63,922 nt of DNA from Gonapodya prolifera JEL478 (taxonomy: Eukaryota; Monoblepharomycota; Monoblepharidomycetes; Monoblepharidales; Gonapodyaceae): assembly GCA_001574975.1 (NCBI GenBank), contig KQ965809.1, positions 1-63,922 on the forward strand, written 5' to 3'. The notes below the pieces were generated by a model. That model saw nothing but the letters and a program-made list of their open reading frames with translations. It ran no database searches and was not told where the DNA came from. Position 1 is the first letter of the stretch; each line of letters opens with the position of its first letter. The position numbers and the translations under genes are program-made. Of this stretch, positions 55,243-63,922 are shown piece after piece.

Positions 55243-56889
55243 CCCGATCACACGAGCCACTTCATCAAATACGCCGTCCCAATCCCTCCCGCAAACATAC
55301 TCGGCACCGCCACGACGCTCACGCTATCGAGCAACCCGAACCCCGATATCCCATGCCCGCTCGTGCACCCCTATGCAAGCCTCGCCCCGAAGAACAGGGT
55401 GAACCCGTCCAAAATCGCCTGCCCGGCGCCGTTACACACGATAGGGAGCGCCAGAGCCACGGGTGCGTCGGAGGGGGACCGGCGAGTTCCGGGGTCGGTG
55501 AGTCCCGCAACGACCCCGTGCGTGCCACCCAGGACGGTCGCGGTCGCGGCGCCGGCGACGGTTGCGCCAAGTTGGAGCATTTGGAGGAAGGGTTTTTGGA
55601 GGGGGAGGCGAAGGCGGCGAGTTCGCTTGTGGGGGAGATGAGGTTGAGGGAGGTGAGGAGTGCGCCCAATGGGCTGAGGAGAGCTACGAAGGCGGAGCTG
55701 AGGGGGGCGGGGAGGAGTGGGTGGTTGTGAGGGAGGGGGTTCGAAGCGCAGTACGGGCCGGGGTCTCACCTCATGCCGAGGGGTTGGCTTGTGAGGAATA
55801 AAGAAGGTAGTTGCAGGGCGCAAATGACTGCTCCTGCAACTCATGCGCTCCACGCTTTTCGTCGTAATCAGCTTTAGTGTGCAACCGGTGTGGAGAACGA
55901 TGCACACGCAGGACTTTTTACATTTTGCAGAAAAATATTCCCCTTTGATGCGGAGCTGTCGCCGTACCCGGCGGAGGCCGGGGCGAAGAGTTCAAACACA
56001 ATCACGGCTGCTGCCAGGATGGCGGCGCTTAGGAGTGTGAGAGTGGGGAAAGCGAGAGAGACCTAAGAGGGTCATCGAGTAATGAGTTTCAAGCGGAATA
56101 CAATCGCAATCATCAGATGTTGGGAGAAAGATGAAGACAACTCACGTGGTGCTCGACGCCTTTCTTTTCCAATACATAAAGGCTGTGAATGTTCCTTTTA
56201 AAGTTGGGTTCTACGAGGGTGAACACCAAGACTCCAAGCGCAGCACCGAGAAGGACCCAAAAGACCCCGGTATCGGGGCACCAATCTGGCTATAGACGAT
56301 TCCTGATGACATGTGAAAGGGAAGATATCAATGTGAACTGTTCTCCAGGGTGCGTTTATCGTGAAACACGATCTGCGTACCTGGCACCCGCCAAAGCGAA
56401 CCGTGTTCCCAACAGAAACGAACCGGCGAACGACAGACGCGAGTCCACGCGATCCACGGTCCGATTGTTACTTCTTCCGGACATCCCGGAACTTTGATCC
56501 GTCCAGGAGCGTCAGGTTCGCGATTTCGGAAAGGGCGAAGACGACTCGGGATGCGGCCACGGCGGCCAGAAACATCTTCATCATCGTGAAGTCGGTCATG
56601 AGCATCTGGTCCTGGATGACTTTGGGTTCGTGGACCTGGTTCGGGTCATCGTTATTCAAGGTGTTTTTCGCGTGACTTGATCAAACGCGCCGAAACTTAC
56701 CCGACCCTTTTGAAGGAGGCCACCGAAAAGGAATCCCGTTCCACTAAATCCGAGAACCTCCACAAGGAGGGGAATCCATCCTGGTTTTGTGGCAGTCGCG
56801 GGGTTGGCAACCAGCGTCGTGGGCGGCTTCGGCAACCGGAGTGAATGCGCCCAGTGACGCTTCTTCGGCTTTTTGGATCCAGCAGCCAT
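55243..56889 (-). pseudogene. YeeE/YedE-family membrane transporter, copy B (decayed)
   Basis: Minus-strand segments match copy A in order: GFSGTGFLFGGLLQKGR (exon 56889-56701), VHEPKVIQDQMLMTDFTMMK, MFLAAVAASRVVFALSEIAN, GSFLLGTRFALAGA in another frame, IGAPIPGS and GVFWVLLGAALGVLVFTLVE in further frames, ATVAGAATATVLGGTHGVVA, ILDGFTLFFGARLA, then TAG, then GCTSGHGISGFGLL and VAVPSMFAGGIGTAYLMKWL. GCTSGHGxSG is the YeeE/YedE cysteine motif. Copy A has lysine at the position of the TAG. At least two frameshifts and one stop make this a pseudogene. It lies about 460 bases downstream of copy A on the same strand, a tandem duplication. Confidence 0.75.
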
Positions 56890-57349
56890 GCTGTTCTTCA
56901 GTTTCCGAAGAGAAAGGAAGCTGGAGAGTCGAAAGGTAGGAAATGTGCTGACCTTGTGCTGATACGGTCGGCTCCGCAATACGCAGGAAAACAAATGTCA
57001 TCATAAATTCTCGGAGAGAGAAACGTGTAGTCATCAATTCATCTTTCCGCTCATCCATCGGATTTCGTGAGATCAATTCGACGCCCGCCCAATCCACCAT
57101 TGTGCAATTCGAAGCCCACCTTTCCCCGTCCACCAACACCTGTTTCGCTCCGTTTATGGGATCGCTCACCCGGGTGAAAGGAGAGTACGGGGCTTGAAAC
57201 AGCGGTTACCGTTCGATACTCAGTGGATCTGGTGACACGGGAACACATCACAGCATTACAGTTTTGATCGTTCAGAATTATTATGGCACGATGTTCTGTA
57301 TGGAAGCAAGTTACAGTGATATAGTGCATGTACATGTTAATGTTAAGTT

Positions 57350-58966
57350 TTAGAAAAGGTGTCTCAGGATCCACGCCGTCGCAATCCCCCCAGCAAACAT
57401 CGAAGGTACTGCTACAAGTGAAAGCGTACTGAGCCTTCCAAGACCCGAAATACCGTGCCCGCTCGTGCACCCCTTTGCCACCCTTGCGCCGAAGAGAAGC
57501 AAGAATCCACCAATAAGGGCTTGAGCTGCTCCACCGAGCGCCGACAGTGTGATCGGGACGGTTTGTGCAGTCGCACCACCTAAAGAGATCAAGCCGGCAC
57601 TCGACCCCCACGTGCCCCCAAGACGCGCAGAGATTGCCGAGCCGGCGGCGAGGCCCGAGACTTGCAGGATGCTGAGGAACCATTTGCGGGAAGGGAAGTT
57701 GTACGAGGCGAGTTCGGTGGATGGGTCGATCAGGCCGAGTGATGAGAGGGGTTTGAGGATGGGGGCGAAGAGGCCGACGAAGTGGGAGCTGTGGTTGGAA
57801 GTTGGAAACGGGTTAAAACCGGGAAGGAAGTGGTGATGAACGTGCGAGTGTAGCTAGCGTACCTGGTTCCGACGAACTGAGATGTCATCATCAGAGACAA
57901 GAGTTGAGTGAACCCAATCATTATGCCAGCGAGCCACGGTCTCCATGCTAGATTGCGTTGTATTTGGGTTGCATTGAGACGTCAGTTTACATATGTGGAC
58001 ACCAAACCACTCACCCTTGTCGAACAAGGACGGAAATTGTGTGGACACATATGCACTATCGATGGGCGATAGTTCCTCCAGAAGCGCGACAAGCGAGACG
58101 AGGAGTGCCGAGGATATCTTGGTGAGAGTTTTGAACAATATGCCCGTCTGCAAAGTGATCACCGATGAGTCACGAATACACGGCCTGGTTCAAGCCTCGA
58201 GCCGACCGCTGGATACGAACCATATGCTCCAAGTCTTTACTCTCTGGCACCCACACTCTATAAAACTCCCGCTTCAGGACCGGGTCCAGCACCGTAACGG
58301 CCGCAACGCCGATCCCTGCACCAAGCACAGTCAGAACAGATCCGGGAACGCCGCTTCCCACTTGAGCGAGAACCGTGCCTAGAACGTGCATAAAGCATGA
58401 GGGGAATGCATCGCAGAAATTTTCTTTTGCAAAATCGTACCAGGACAAGCCCCCGCAAGCGCCATCCCCGCACCCAACAGCACCGATCCAGATCCAACCG
58501 ACAGGAGTCCTCTGCACTCCTTATCATTCCTGAACTTCATCCTCACACCTTCCACACTGCTTCCGTCCGCGACACGCAGGCCAGCCCACTCAGCCGCAGC
58601 CACGATCAGTTGGGTCGAAGCGACGGCGGAGAGGAACATCTTGACCATGGTGAAGTCGGTGAGGAGGAGTTGGGATTGGATGAGGGTGGGGTCGTAGACC
58701 TGCAAGGGGGGAAGGGGAGGTGTAAGTGGACGGTGCTGGGAAGGAAAGAGGGGTGGAGAGCAGCTTACACGGCCTTTCTGGAGCGCGAATCCGAACATGA
58801 TACCCGTGGCGGCGTACCCTACGAGCTGACGCGCACCACTACCACTCGTGTGGCTGGGTGGTGGTTGCGCTACGTGTTTTGCGGGGACGATAGGTGTTGA
58901 TTCTTTCGGAACATGTTCGTGTGTTTGGGCTGCTGTGGGAGTTTGCACTTTGGGTACAATGGGCAT
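57350..58966 (-). CDS. YeeE/YedE-family (sulfur-transport type) membrane protein, copy A
   Basis: Exons 58966-58769, 58699-58441, 58378-58221, 58147-58015, 57947-57863 and 57788-57350 give 423 residues with all phases consistent; intron 3 uses a GTTCGT donor. Membrane segments alternate through two homologous halves: LVGYAATGIMFGFALQKGRV, LLLTDFTMVKMFLSAVASTQ, VLLGAGMALAGACPGT, GSVLTVLGAGIGVAAVTVL, then AWRPWLAGIMIGFTQLLSL, LSALGGAAQALIGGFLLLFG, and ARVAKGCTSGHGISGLGRL near the C-terminus. The paired GACPGT and GCTSGHG cysteine motifs are those of YeeE/YedE proteins; bacterial members take up thiosulfate. A sulfur-compound role here is inferred from the family. No defects seen. Confidence 0.82.
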
Positions 58967-59222
58967 TGCAACGAACGGGAGGGATTCGAGCTAGGGTCGT
59001 CTCAGAATGTGCATAAAGGAGGAAGTTAAAAGGCGCCGAAATCATCTGACCGAGCCATGTTTGATCTTTGCTGACAGTACGCTTTTCCCTGAGGGTTGAG
59101 GATATCGACTGAGTCAGCTTTGGTTCGGTCTTTCGGCAATTCATTCCCCCCGAATCTAACGGGGAAGTCACAGAAACAGACAGAAATTATCCTGGAATGA
59201 TGCTACTACAAGCATTTTACGA
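58967..59222. other. intergenic, no gene recognised
   Basis: It probably contains the promoter of YeeE/YedE copy A. Nothing else recognised. Confidence 0.3.
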
Positions 59223-59529
59223 CTACGAAATCCGCATGGTCACCCATGCACGACCTTCCGACGCTCCCCCACACCACCCAATGTCCCGATCGACTTCTGA
59301 CACCCCGCACGCCGCACACGTACTCTCTCCTGTTCGGGTTTGGGTTCGGGCTGCCACCACTCTTGAACAGACTATACTGCGCTGCAACCCTGTGCTGCTC
59401 CAAATCCACCCTCGTGTGGAACGACCGGGCGCACGAGGCCCATCCGCATATGTGGGTGAGGGAGGTGGGCTGGCGGAGGGGTGGGGGTTTGGGTGGGGGT
59501 GAACTGGAAGAGGATATGTTGGCATTGGA

Positions 59530-60554
59530 AGTTTGGTGATGAGGTAAATGTGGCGCAGTGGTCCCAGCGCCTTGAAGGTTTCCAATGGGCGGAGCGGATT
59601 TCTGTGATGGAGGCTTCTGCGGTAGTGCTCTACACCACACGCACGATGAAGACTTTGGAACAGTTGGTCGCTTTCATCGGAAGTGGACCCGACCCACCTC
59701 TCATCCGAGGACCCATACTCCTTCCGCATAAAACAATCAAATTCGCTCGCGCTGCGCAAGCTGTACCGCCGCAGCGCCTTGATCATGTTTTTGGCGGTAT
59801 CTTGCCAATTCTGGAACGTTCCTCTGTCAAAGAACTCGGCACGCGATCGTCGACCGGACCTGCTTTCCTGGAACCCCTGCGAGAACCGTTTCCACAGACG
59901 TTCATTCACATCCTGCCTTGACGCGTCTGAAAGCCATGCCAAGACGTTGAGAAATGTCCGGAACGAACCGCGTGATTGCCAAACGATGGTCAGCAGTTCG
60001 CATTTGAAACCGGCCAACCGGGCGGTGTGACACGTTGTGGGAAGGAGTTTCAAGGCTCTCGCATAGAGTTGGAGATGGGGGCTTTTGGAAAGTACGGTCT
60101 CATCGGCGCTTTTCGCGTCTATCTCGATGAAGTGCAGTTTTTCCAAAACACCACGTCGAAATCAAACACTTTGGTCGGTACCAAACAAGGCGGTAGGGGC
60201 GGCCGTGTACGATATCGCTCGGTATCCAATTTGTCCCGAGTCGCAGAGCGTCCACCCGATTGATCCAAATTGTTTCTGGAGCCCCTCTTCGAGATCGTCT
60301 CGCAGCTTCACTCTCTCACTCCTCGACAAGGGACTCGGGTTGCGAACCATAAAGTCAATATCAGAGCTTGCGACGTGCGTTCCCTTCCCGAAAGACCCGG
60401 CGATCGTGACGGAGCTGGTGGTGACTGACTTGATGACCTGTTGCAGTTCGTTTGCATCCACCGCGGGCGGTGCTGTGTGCGCGTCCACCCATGAATCGAA
60501 GAGAGAGGAGAGTCGAGAAATGTCGCTTTCGCCCAGAAAATCGAGTTTCTCCAT
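59530..60554 (-). CDS. nucleotidyltransferase-fold protein, interrupted by TGA
   Basis: From ATG at 60554 (MEKLDFLGESDISRLSSLF) the protein shows SSVTIAGSFGKGTHVASSDI followed by DFMV: the GS-x(8-10)-SDID motif of the DNA polymerase beta-like nucleotidyltransferase fold, with both metal-binding aspartates. After ...TALFGTDQSV a TGA (about 60163) interrupts; the same frame resumes with LEKLHFIEIDAKSADETVLS, LYARALKLLP and FFDRGTFQNWQDTAKNMIKA. An overlapping register there reads KVFDFDVVF, which could be the third acidic strand, so paired indels are likely. Such enzymes add nucleotides to RNA, proteins or small molecules; the substrate is unknown. The 3' end is uncertain. Confidence 0.55.
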
Positions 60555-60632
60555 GTGCGCTGTTGTCTAGAGATACCGTGACCGGCTGCGGCCGATCACG
60601 AAAGAAGTCAACAGGAAACTCTGGAAGCAGCG

Positions 60633-61829
60633 ATGGCGACCGACGGTAACGAGCAGCAACCGAATGACCATTTTGTGTTTGGCTACGGATCGCTGATAAG
60701 TGCGGTGGGTGCCTGTCTGGCGAAATCGGTGAAAATGACACCAACGCACAACCCATACCACAATCAAAGTCTTCACGCGCCCGCACCGCACCTCCCAACG
60801 ACAGATTCCCGCATCTCCCCGTGCGCGCTCACACTCTACGTCGAATGTGGTCCATTCGGAGCCGATCTCGGGGTTGTACAGCCCTAGGGTGTGTCCAAGT
60901 CGACGGATGCTGCGATGGGGCATGGAATGAAGAATGTCCGAATGTTGCGAATGGGGTGGTGTTTTACTTGGGTGGGGAGGTGGAGATGAGAGCGTATGGT
61001 GAGTGCCCTTCGACGTGCTTCCTATAGTACTGGCTGCATGTTGATATGTTGATACAAACGCCTTCTAGATGAGCGAGAAGGCTCTGAAGTTAGTGGATCG
61101 ACTTGGCAATTCTCAGTGTACACGGAATCTCAAATCTCCGTTCCATTTCTTCTACAAAGTACATCCGGACCCTTCTTCCACCATCCCACCTCCAATCCAC
61201 CTCTCCCTCCCTCCTGCCATCATACCTCACGCACCACTCCTCTCGCATATGGGTCTACGTGCACCCAGACATTTCACGCGCTCAACTCCCTACGGTGCAG
61301 TTCCCTATCGCTCAGACATACCTGGACGTAGTGCTGGCGGGGTGTTTGGAGATCGGCGAGGGGTTCGCGGAGGAGTTTGTGCGTGAGTGGCGGGGCCAGT
61401 GGATGGGGCGTGCCGTGTGAGGTCGTCAAATATTTTGAGTTCGCATCCAAACTATGCTACTTCCATCCCCGAAAAGGTTCAACATGGTTCCACACCTCCG
61501 CGCAAGTATCCCCCGCCATCCGAACCCGCCACTGCCAACCGACATGCTCCACCGTCTGTGACGGCTTCACCCGCACGCCGTCACAACCACCTGGCAATTG
61601 CTGTTTCTTGTCATCGATGTCGTCCGTTCCGACACCACCTTCCAAACCCACCACCACCGCAACCACCGACACCAACACCCAGACATGCATGTGCATACCC
61701 TGGGTTGACGATCGACAAAGTCCGCGGTACATTCGATGGGAGCCAGACGCTCCCGTTGGAGATGTCGACAAACTTCTGAGGGCGGTGTTGGGCGAGCACA
61801 GGGTGACTTTGCGCTTGCGAGCTGAATGA
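60633..61829 (+). CDS. gamma-glutamylcyclotransferase-like protein, copy B
   Basis: Exon 1 starts MATDGNEQQPNDHFVFGYGS and ends with LISA before a GTGGGT donor at 60703. Later exons give VRAHTLRRMWSIRSRSRG, VDGCCDGAWNEECPNVANGV, VFYLGGEVEMRAYG, DEREGSEVSGSTWQFS, VHPDISRAQLPTVQFPIAQT, YLDVVLAGCLEIGEGFAEEF, and the tail WVDDRQSPRYIRWEPD. FGYGSL is the substrate-binding loop of the GGCT/AIG2 fold, and the tail matches copy A at 46.1 kb. The 3' exon junctions near 61390-61690 need frame changes that I could not reconcile, so copy B may be partly damaged. It starts about 80 bases from the divergent nucleotidyltransferase gene. Confidence 0.55.
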
Positions 61830-62027
61830 CCCAGGCAGTTTGAATGTCTCTTTGAGGACAACACGTGAGGCGTCGTCATATGCCTCAATTTTTGGGAGCC
61901 TGTGAATGTTCTCCCTCGCACTTGGATCTCGTGAAACACAGGATGCTCCGAGATTTTATCTATTGCACCTCACGTTCTTAAATGCGGGAGATGTACAAAT
62001 TCGCAAAGTAGACTTCCATGTATCGTC

Positions 62028-62400
62028 TCAAAAAATTTCCATCACAATTCAACCACTTTGAGCTTCCCCAACCTTTCAAACTCCTCTATCACGTCTGGTT
62101 CCAGATTAATTCTCAACTTCACAAGCCTGATCTCCCTCAACCTCCGCATCGCCATCACCGCCGCGCGAACACTCTCCTCGCTTCCCCTCTTCCATCCCGA
62201 CTAGCTCGCGTCCAACACCTCGATGTTGGGGCACACTCGTGACGCTTCAATGAGCGCGGCGTTTGTGAATGTCGGGCACTCGTCCACGGTGAGTCTCGTG
62301 AGTTTACTGCCCAGGGCCCCGAGGATGGCGTAAAAGTCGGAATGCCTTTCGTGGTGCCCAGATCAACCTCCTTGAGTTGCAGTAGGGAATGGAACAGTCG
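62028..62400 (-). pseudogene. leucine-rich-repeat fragment (F-box/LRR type)
   Basis: Minus-strand reading gives LLQLKEVDLGTTKGIPT, then LGALGSKLTRLTVDECPTFT, NAALIEASRVCPNIEVLDAS, a TAG, and MAMRRLREIRLVKLRINLEP. The pattern of CP-N-EVLDAS following TNAALI is that of AMN1-type leucine-rich repeats in F-box/LRR proteins. It has one in-frame stop and a frame change near 62345, and no F-box or start is visible. It is a pseudogene fragment. Confidence 0.5.
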
Positions 62401-62614
62401 GTATAGGAAGATTTCACTCTAGGAAAGACGTCATGCAACTTTCTAAATGGAACCAAATCTTCGGTGACAGAACTCAGTCTAAAGAGAGCGTCGAGTCAGT
62501 TTGTCATTAAATCAGAAATGCTGCGTTGAAAGTTACTGGAATAAAGCGATTCACAAACGCTATATTGATGTAAGACCACACATGAGTTTGAAAACTCCCA
62601 GTGCTTAAAATCTA
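62401..62614. other. intergenic
   Basis: No gene recognised between the LRR fragment and the 3' end of the Crinkler-like gene. Confidence 0.3.
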
Positions 62615-63649
62615 TCAAGTACCAGCGACAGCAGCACGCGAATCTTCCAGTGTCATCCCAACTATTCCCCCCATGCGGATAAATTCCATTGCCCACTTCT
62701 TCGCATTCTCATAGGACGACACAATCTCATCAGGATCATCCCTGAAGAGATCAATATCTGAATCCAATAGTCCTTGTCCACCCTCTCTGGAGCCACCAGC
62801 TGCAGGCTTTGAATAACCACTGGAAACCCGCCCAGTAAAGCTCTCCCGCCAAAAATCTTGAACTCCACCGGATGCGCTACCTTGCTTGCCGCTCCCATCT
62901 TCATCCTCATCTGATCGGCGCAACCTCTTGAAAGGCCGGGCATCAGAAGATGTATGAAAGACCTTTCGGTACTCATCCAGCTCGCTGCGCAGCAAACTGA
63001 TGGCAGTGTTCCGGTAGATCCGTTTAGTGACGATAACCGGTTTCGGTAGTGTATCCCAGATGTCACACTCTGACAGGACAACCACAAAAACATCCACCAG
63101 TCAGCCAAGTCCGTGAGCACAATAAATGGCCTGCCCTGTGAAGGTTCCTGAATGTGAGCCAGTGCCAAAAGCTCACCACAAGCTTGATGAATGTTGGAAG
63201 CGGTCTCCCCAACTTTCTTCTCCTCCAAAGCACATAGTGCCATAAAACCAAAGGAGGTCATCTTCAAGTCGAATTTGGATGAGCTCATGGATTGTTCCGC
63301 TTGGACTAGAAATTGCTCGACCTTGAGATGCTTCTTCGCAAATCCAACAAACCTGGCGGTCGACGGACAATGACATGAATGTGCCTCTTGGGAGGTGGCA
63401 GTTGAAAGTATTCGGAAATTTCGTCCAACGGCTCCATCACGTCCTCGTTTCTCAAGGAATCTTCCTTGATGGAAGCTCTCGCAGCGTAGGCAATGTTGGC
63501 TTTCCAGAGTTCTAGGTCACTCGCAGCCATTTCAGACAACTTTGATGGCTTCTTTCAGAGAATCCACCGACGAAGACGGTGCGATGGACACCTCGAAGGT
63601 TACTTTTTCACCAAGCAGGAGATGCGAGTATGATTGTGGAGGTAGCCAT
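62615..63649 (-). pseudogene. Crinkler (CRN)-like effector-type protein, frameshifted
   Basis: The minus strand starts with ATG at 63649. The ubiquitin-like Crinkler header is recognisable (VTFEVSIAPSSSVDSLKEAI, MAASDLELWKANIAYAA, MEPLDEISEYFQLPPPKRHI, ending HVIVRRPP). A C-terminal domain follows (SFGFMALCALEEKKVGETAS, GRPFIVLTDLADWWMFLWLS, then LRSELDEYRKV and a charged tail ending at 62615). ALEEKK followed by an ACGELLALAH helix resembles the E-x-K part of a restriction-nuclease-like fold described for some Crinklers. Crinklers occur in oomycetes and in chytrid and other fungi, where the header directs delivery or nuclear targeting. At least three frame changes separate these blocks. The 5' end is abutted by an LTR. 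Confidence 0.55.
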
Positions 63650-63922
63650 TGTGAGGGGCTCGGGCGGACCCCCTCACAGTTGCTGTGGTCCAAGTCAGAG
63701 GAACACGCTGGAACTCATCGGAACTGCTTGCGCAATAACGGACACGATTTGATAAGCAGAATACGAAAAGCGTAAACTAGAATTGGAGCTATATAAACAC
63801 TTGTAGAACTGCTAAGAACAAGCCTTTGGACTTCGAATCTCACTCGTCTCACTCGTTCCCACTCGCTCGTCGCGGCTCTCAGGTCACTCGGCGTGACCTC
63901 TCGGCTCCCTCTCGGCTCTCTC
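63650..63922 (+). mobile_element. LTR of the Ty3/gypsy family, running off the window
   Basis: Starts TGTGAGGGGCTCGGGC at 63650 and matches the minus strand of 34134-34532 base for base except a few changes (CACGCTGG against CACACTGG; CGGCGTGACC against CGACGTGACC). About 270 of 399 bases are inside the window. It may be a solo LTR or the 5' LTR of a complete element to the right. It begins immediately next to the CAT (ATG) of the Crinkler-like gene. Confidence 0.85.
63790..63797 (+). promoter_or_regulatory. TATA-like box of the LTR
   Basis: TATATAAA lies about 140 bases into the LTR, followed by a CACTTGTAGAACTGC segment conserved between LTR copies. This is the expected U3 promoter position for transcription of the element. 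Confidence 0.5.

Noticed and set aside
49947-55395. TAG in place of conserved AAG lysine codons (Sel1 copy 3 and YeeE/YedE copy B), suggesting stop-codon reassignment
   Set aside because: Other genes in the window end in TAG (subtilase, SPAG1-like), and both affected genes carry additional frameshifts, so point mutation in pseudogenes is simpler.
1-63922. CRISPR arrays, bacterial operons, integrons or prophage
   Set aside because: Spliced genes and fungal families show this is eukaryotic DNA; no regularly spaced repeats were seen.

Overview
The window is eukaryotic nuclear DNA, most likely from a zoosporic (flagellated) fungus such as a chytrid. Genes are split by short GT-AG introns, mostly 53-90 bp. 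Protein families are fungal in character: F-box, Crinkler-like, kinase-Sel1 fusions, a GH29 fucosidase, a subtilase and a Ty3/gypsy element. Two dispersed 5S rRNA genes are present. A SPAG1-type axonemal dynein assembly factor implies that the organism builds motile flagella. The phylum cannot be fixed from the sequence alone.

Layout. 0-6 kb: an F-box gene, two decayed short-chain dehydrogenases (one partly duplicated as an inverted repeat) and a fold-back element. 6-18 kb: a glyoxalase-type gene, an intact O-methyltransferase, an intact secreted subtilase, a 5S rRNA gene, a small ankyrin-type gene, a multi-pass membrane protein and a GH29 alpha-L-fucosidase broken by a solo LTR. 18-22.2 kb: three tandem F-box paralogues, one intact and two decayed. 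22.2-33.9 kb: a visibly AT-rich island with two protein kinase/Sel1-repeat fusion genes, duplicated small membrane and coiled-coil genes, and LRAT/NlpC-like genes. 34.1-40.5 kb: a Ty3/gypsy element on the minus strand with its 3' LTR, a 775-base assembly gap and a truncated 5' end. 41-49.3 kb: a RING protein missing key ligands, the second 5S rRNA gene, an NhaD-like antiporter, a gamma-glutamylcyclotransferase-like gene and an APC amino-acid permease. 49.5-51.5 kb: a third, badly decayed kinase/Sel1 gene. 51.5-55.1 kb: the SPAG1-like gene. 55.2-59 kb: tandem YeeE/YedE-type transporter genes, one intact and one decayed. 59-62 kb: a nucleotidyltransferase and a second cyclotransferase-like gene. 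62-63.9 kb: an LRR fragment, a Crinkler-like gene and an LTR that starts directly beside the Crinkler initiator codon and runs off the window.

Most genes are single-copy metabolic, secreted or transport genes without operon-like logic. The striking theme is birth and death of duplicated families (F-box, kinase/Sel1, YeeE/YedE, cyclotransferase, SDR) together with recent LTR activity. Many disruptions are single-base indels, some in short homopolymers, so part of the apparent decay could be assembly error. In-frame stops and the LTR insertion with a target-site duplication cannot be explained that way. Exon coordinates were read by eye from reading frames, GT/AG sites and paralogue comparison. 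They are firm for the subtilase, O-methyltransferase, SPAG1, YeeE/YedE copy A and F-box copy 1, and approximate elsewhere.
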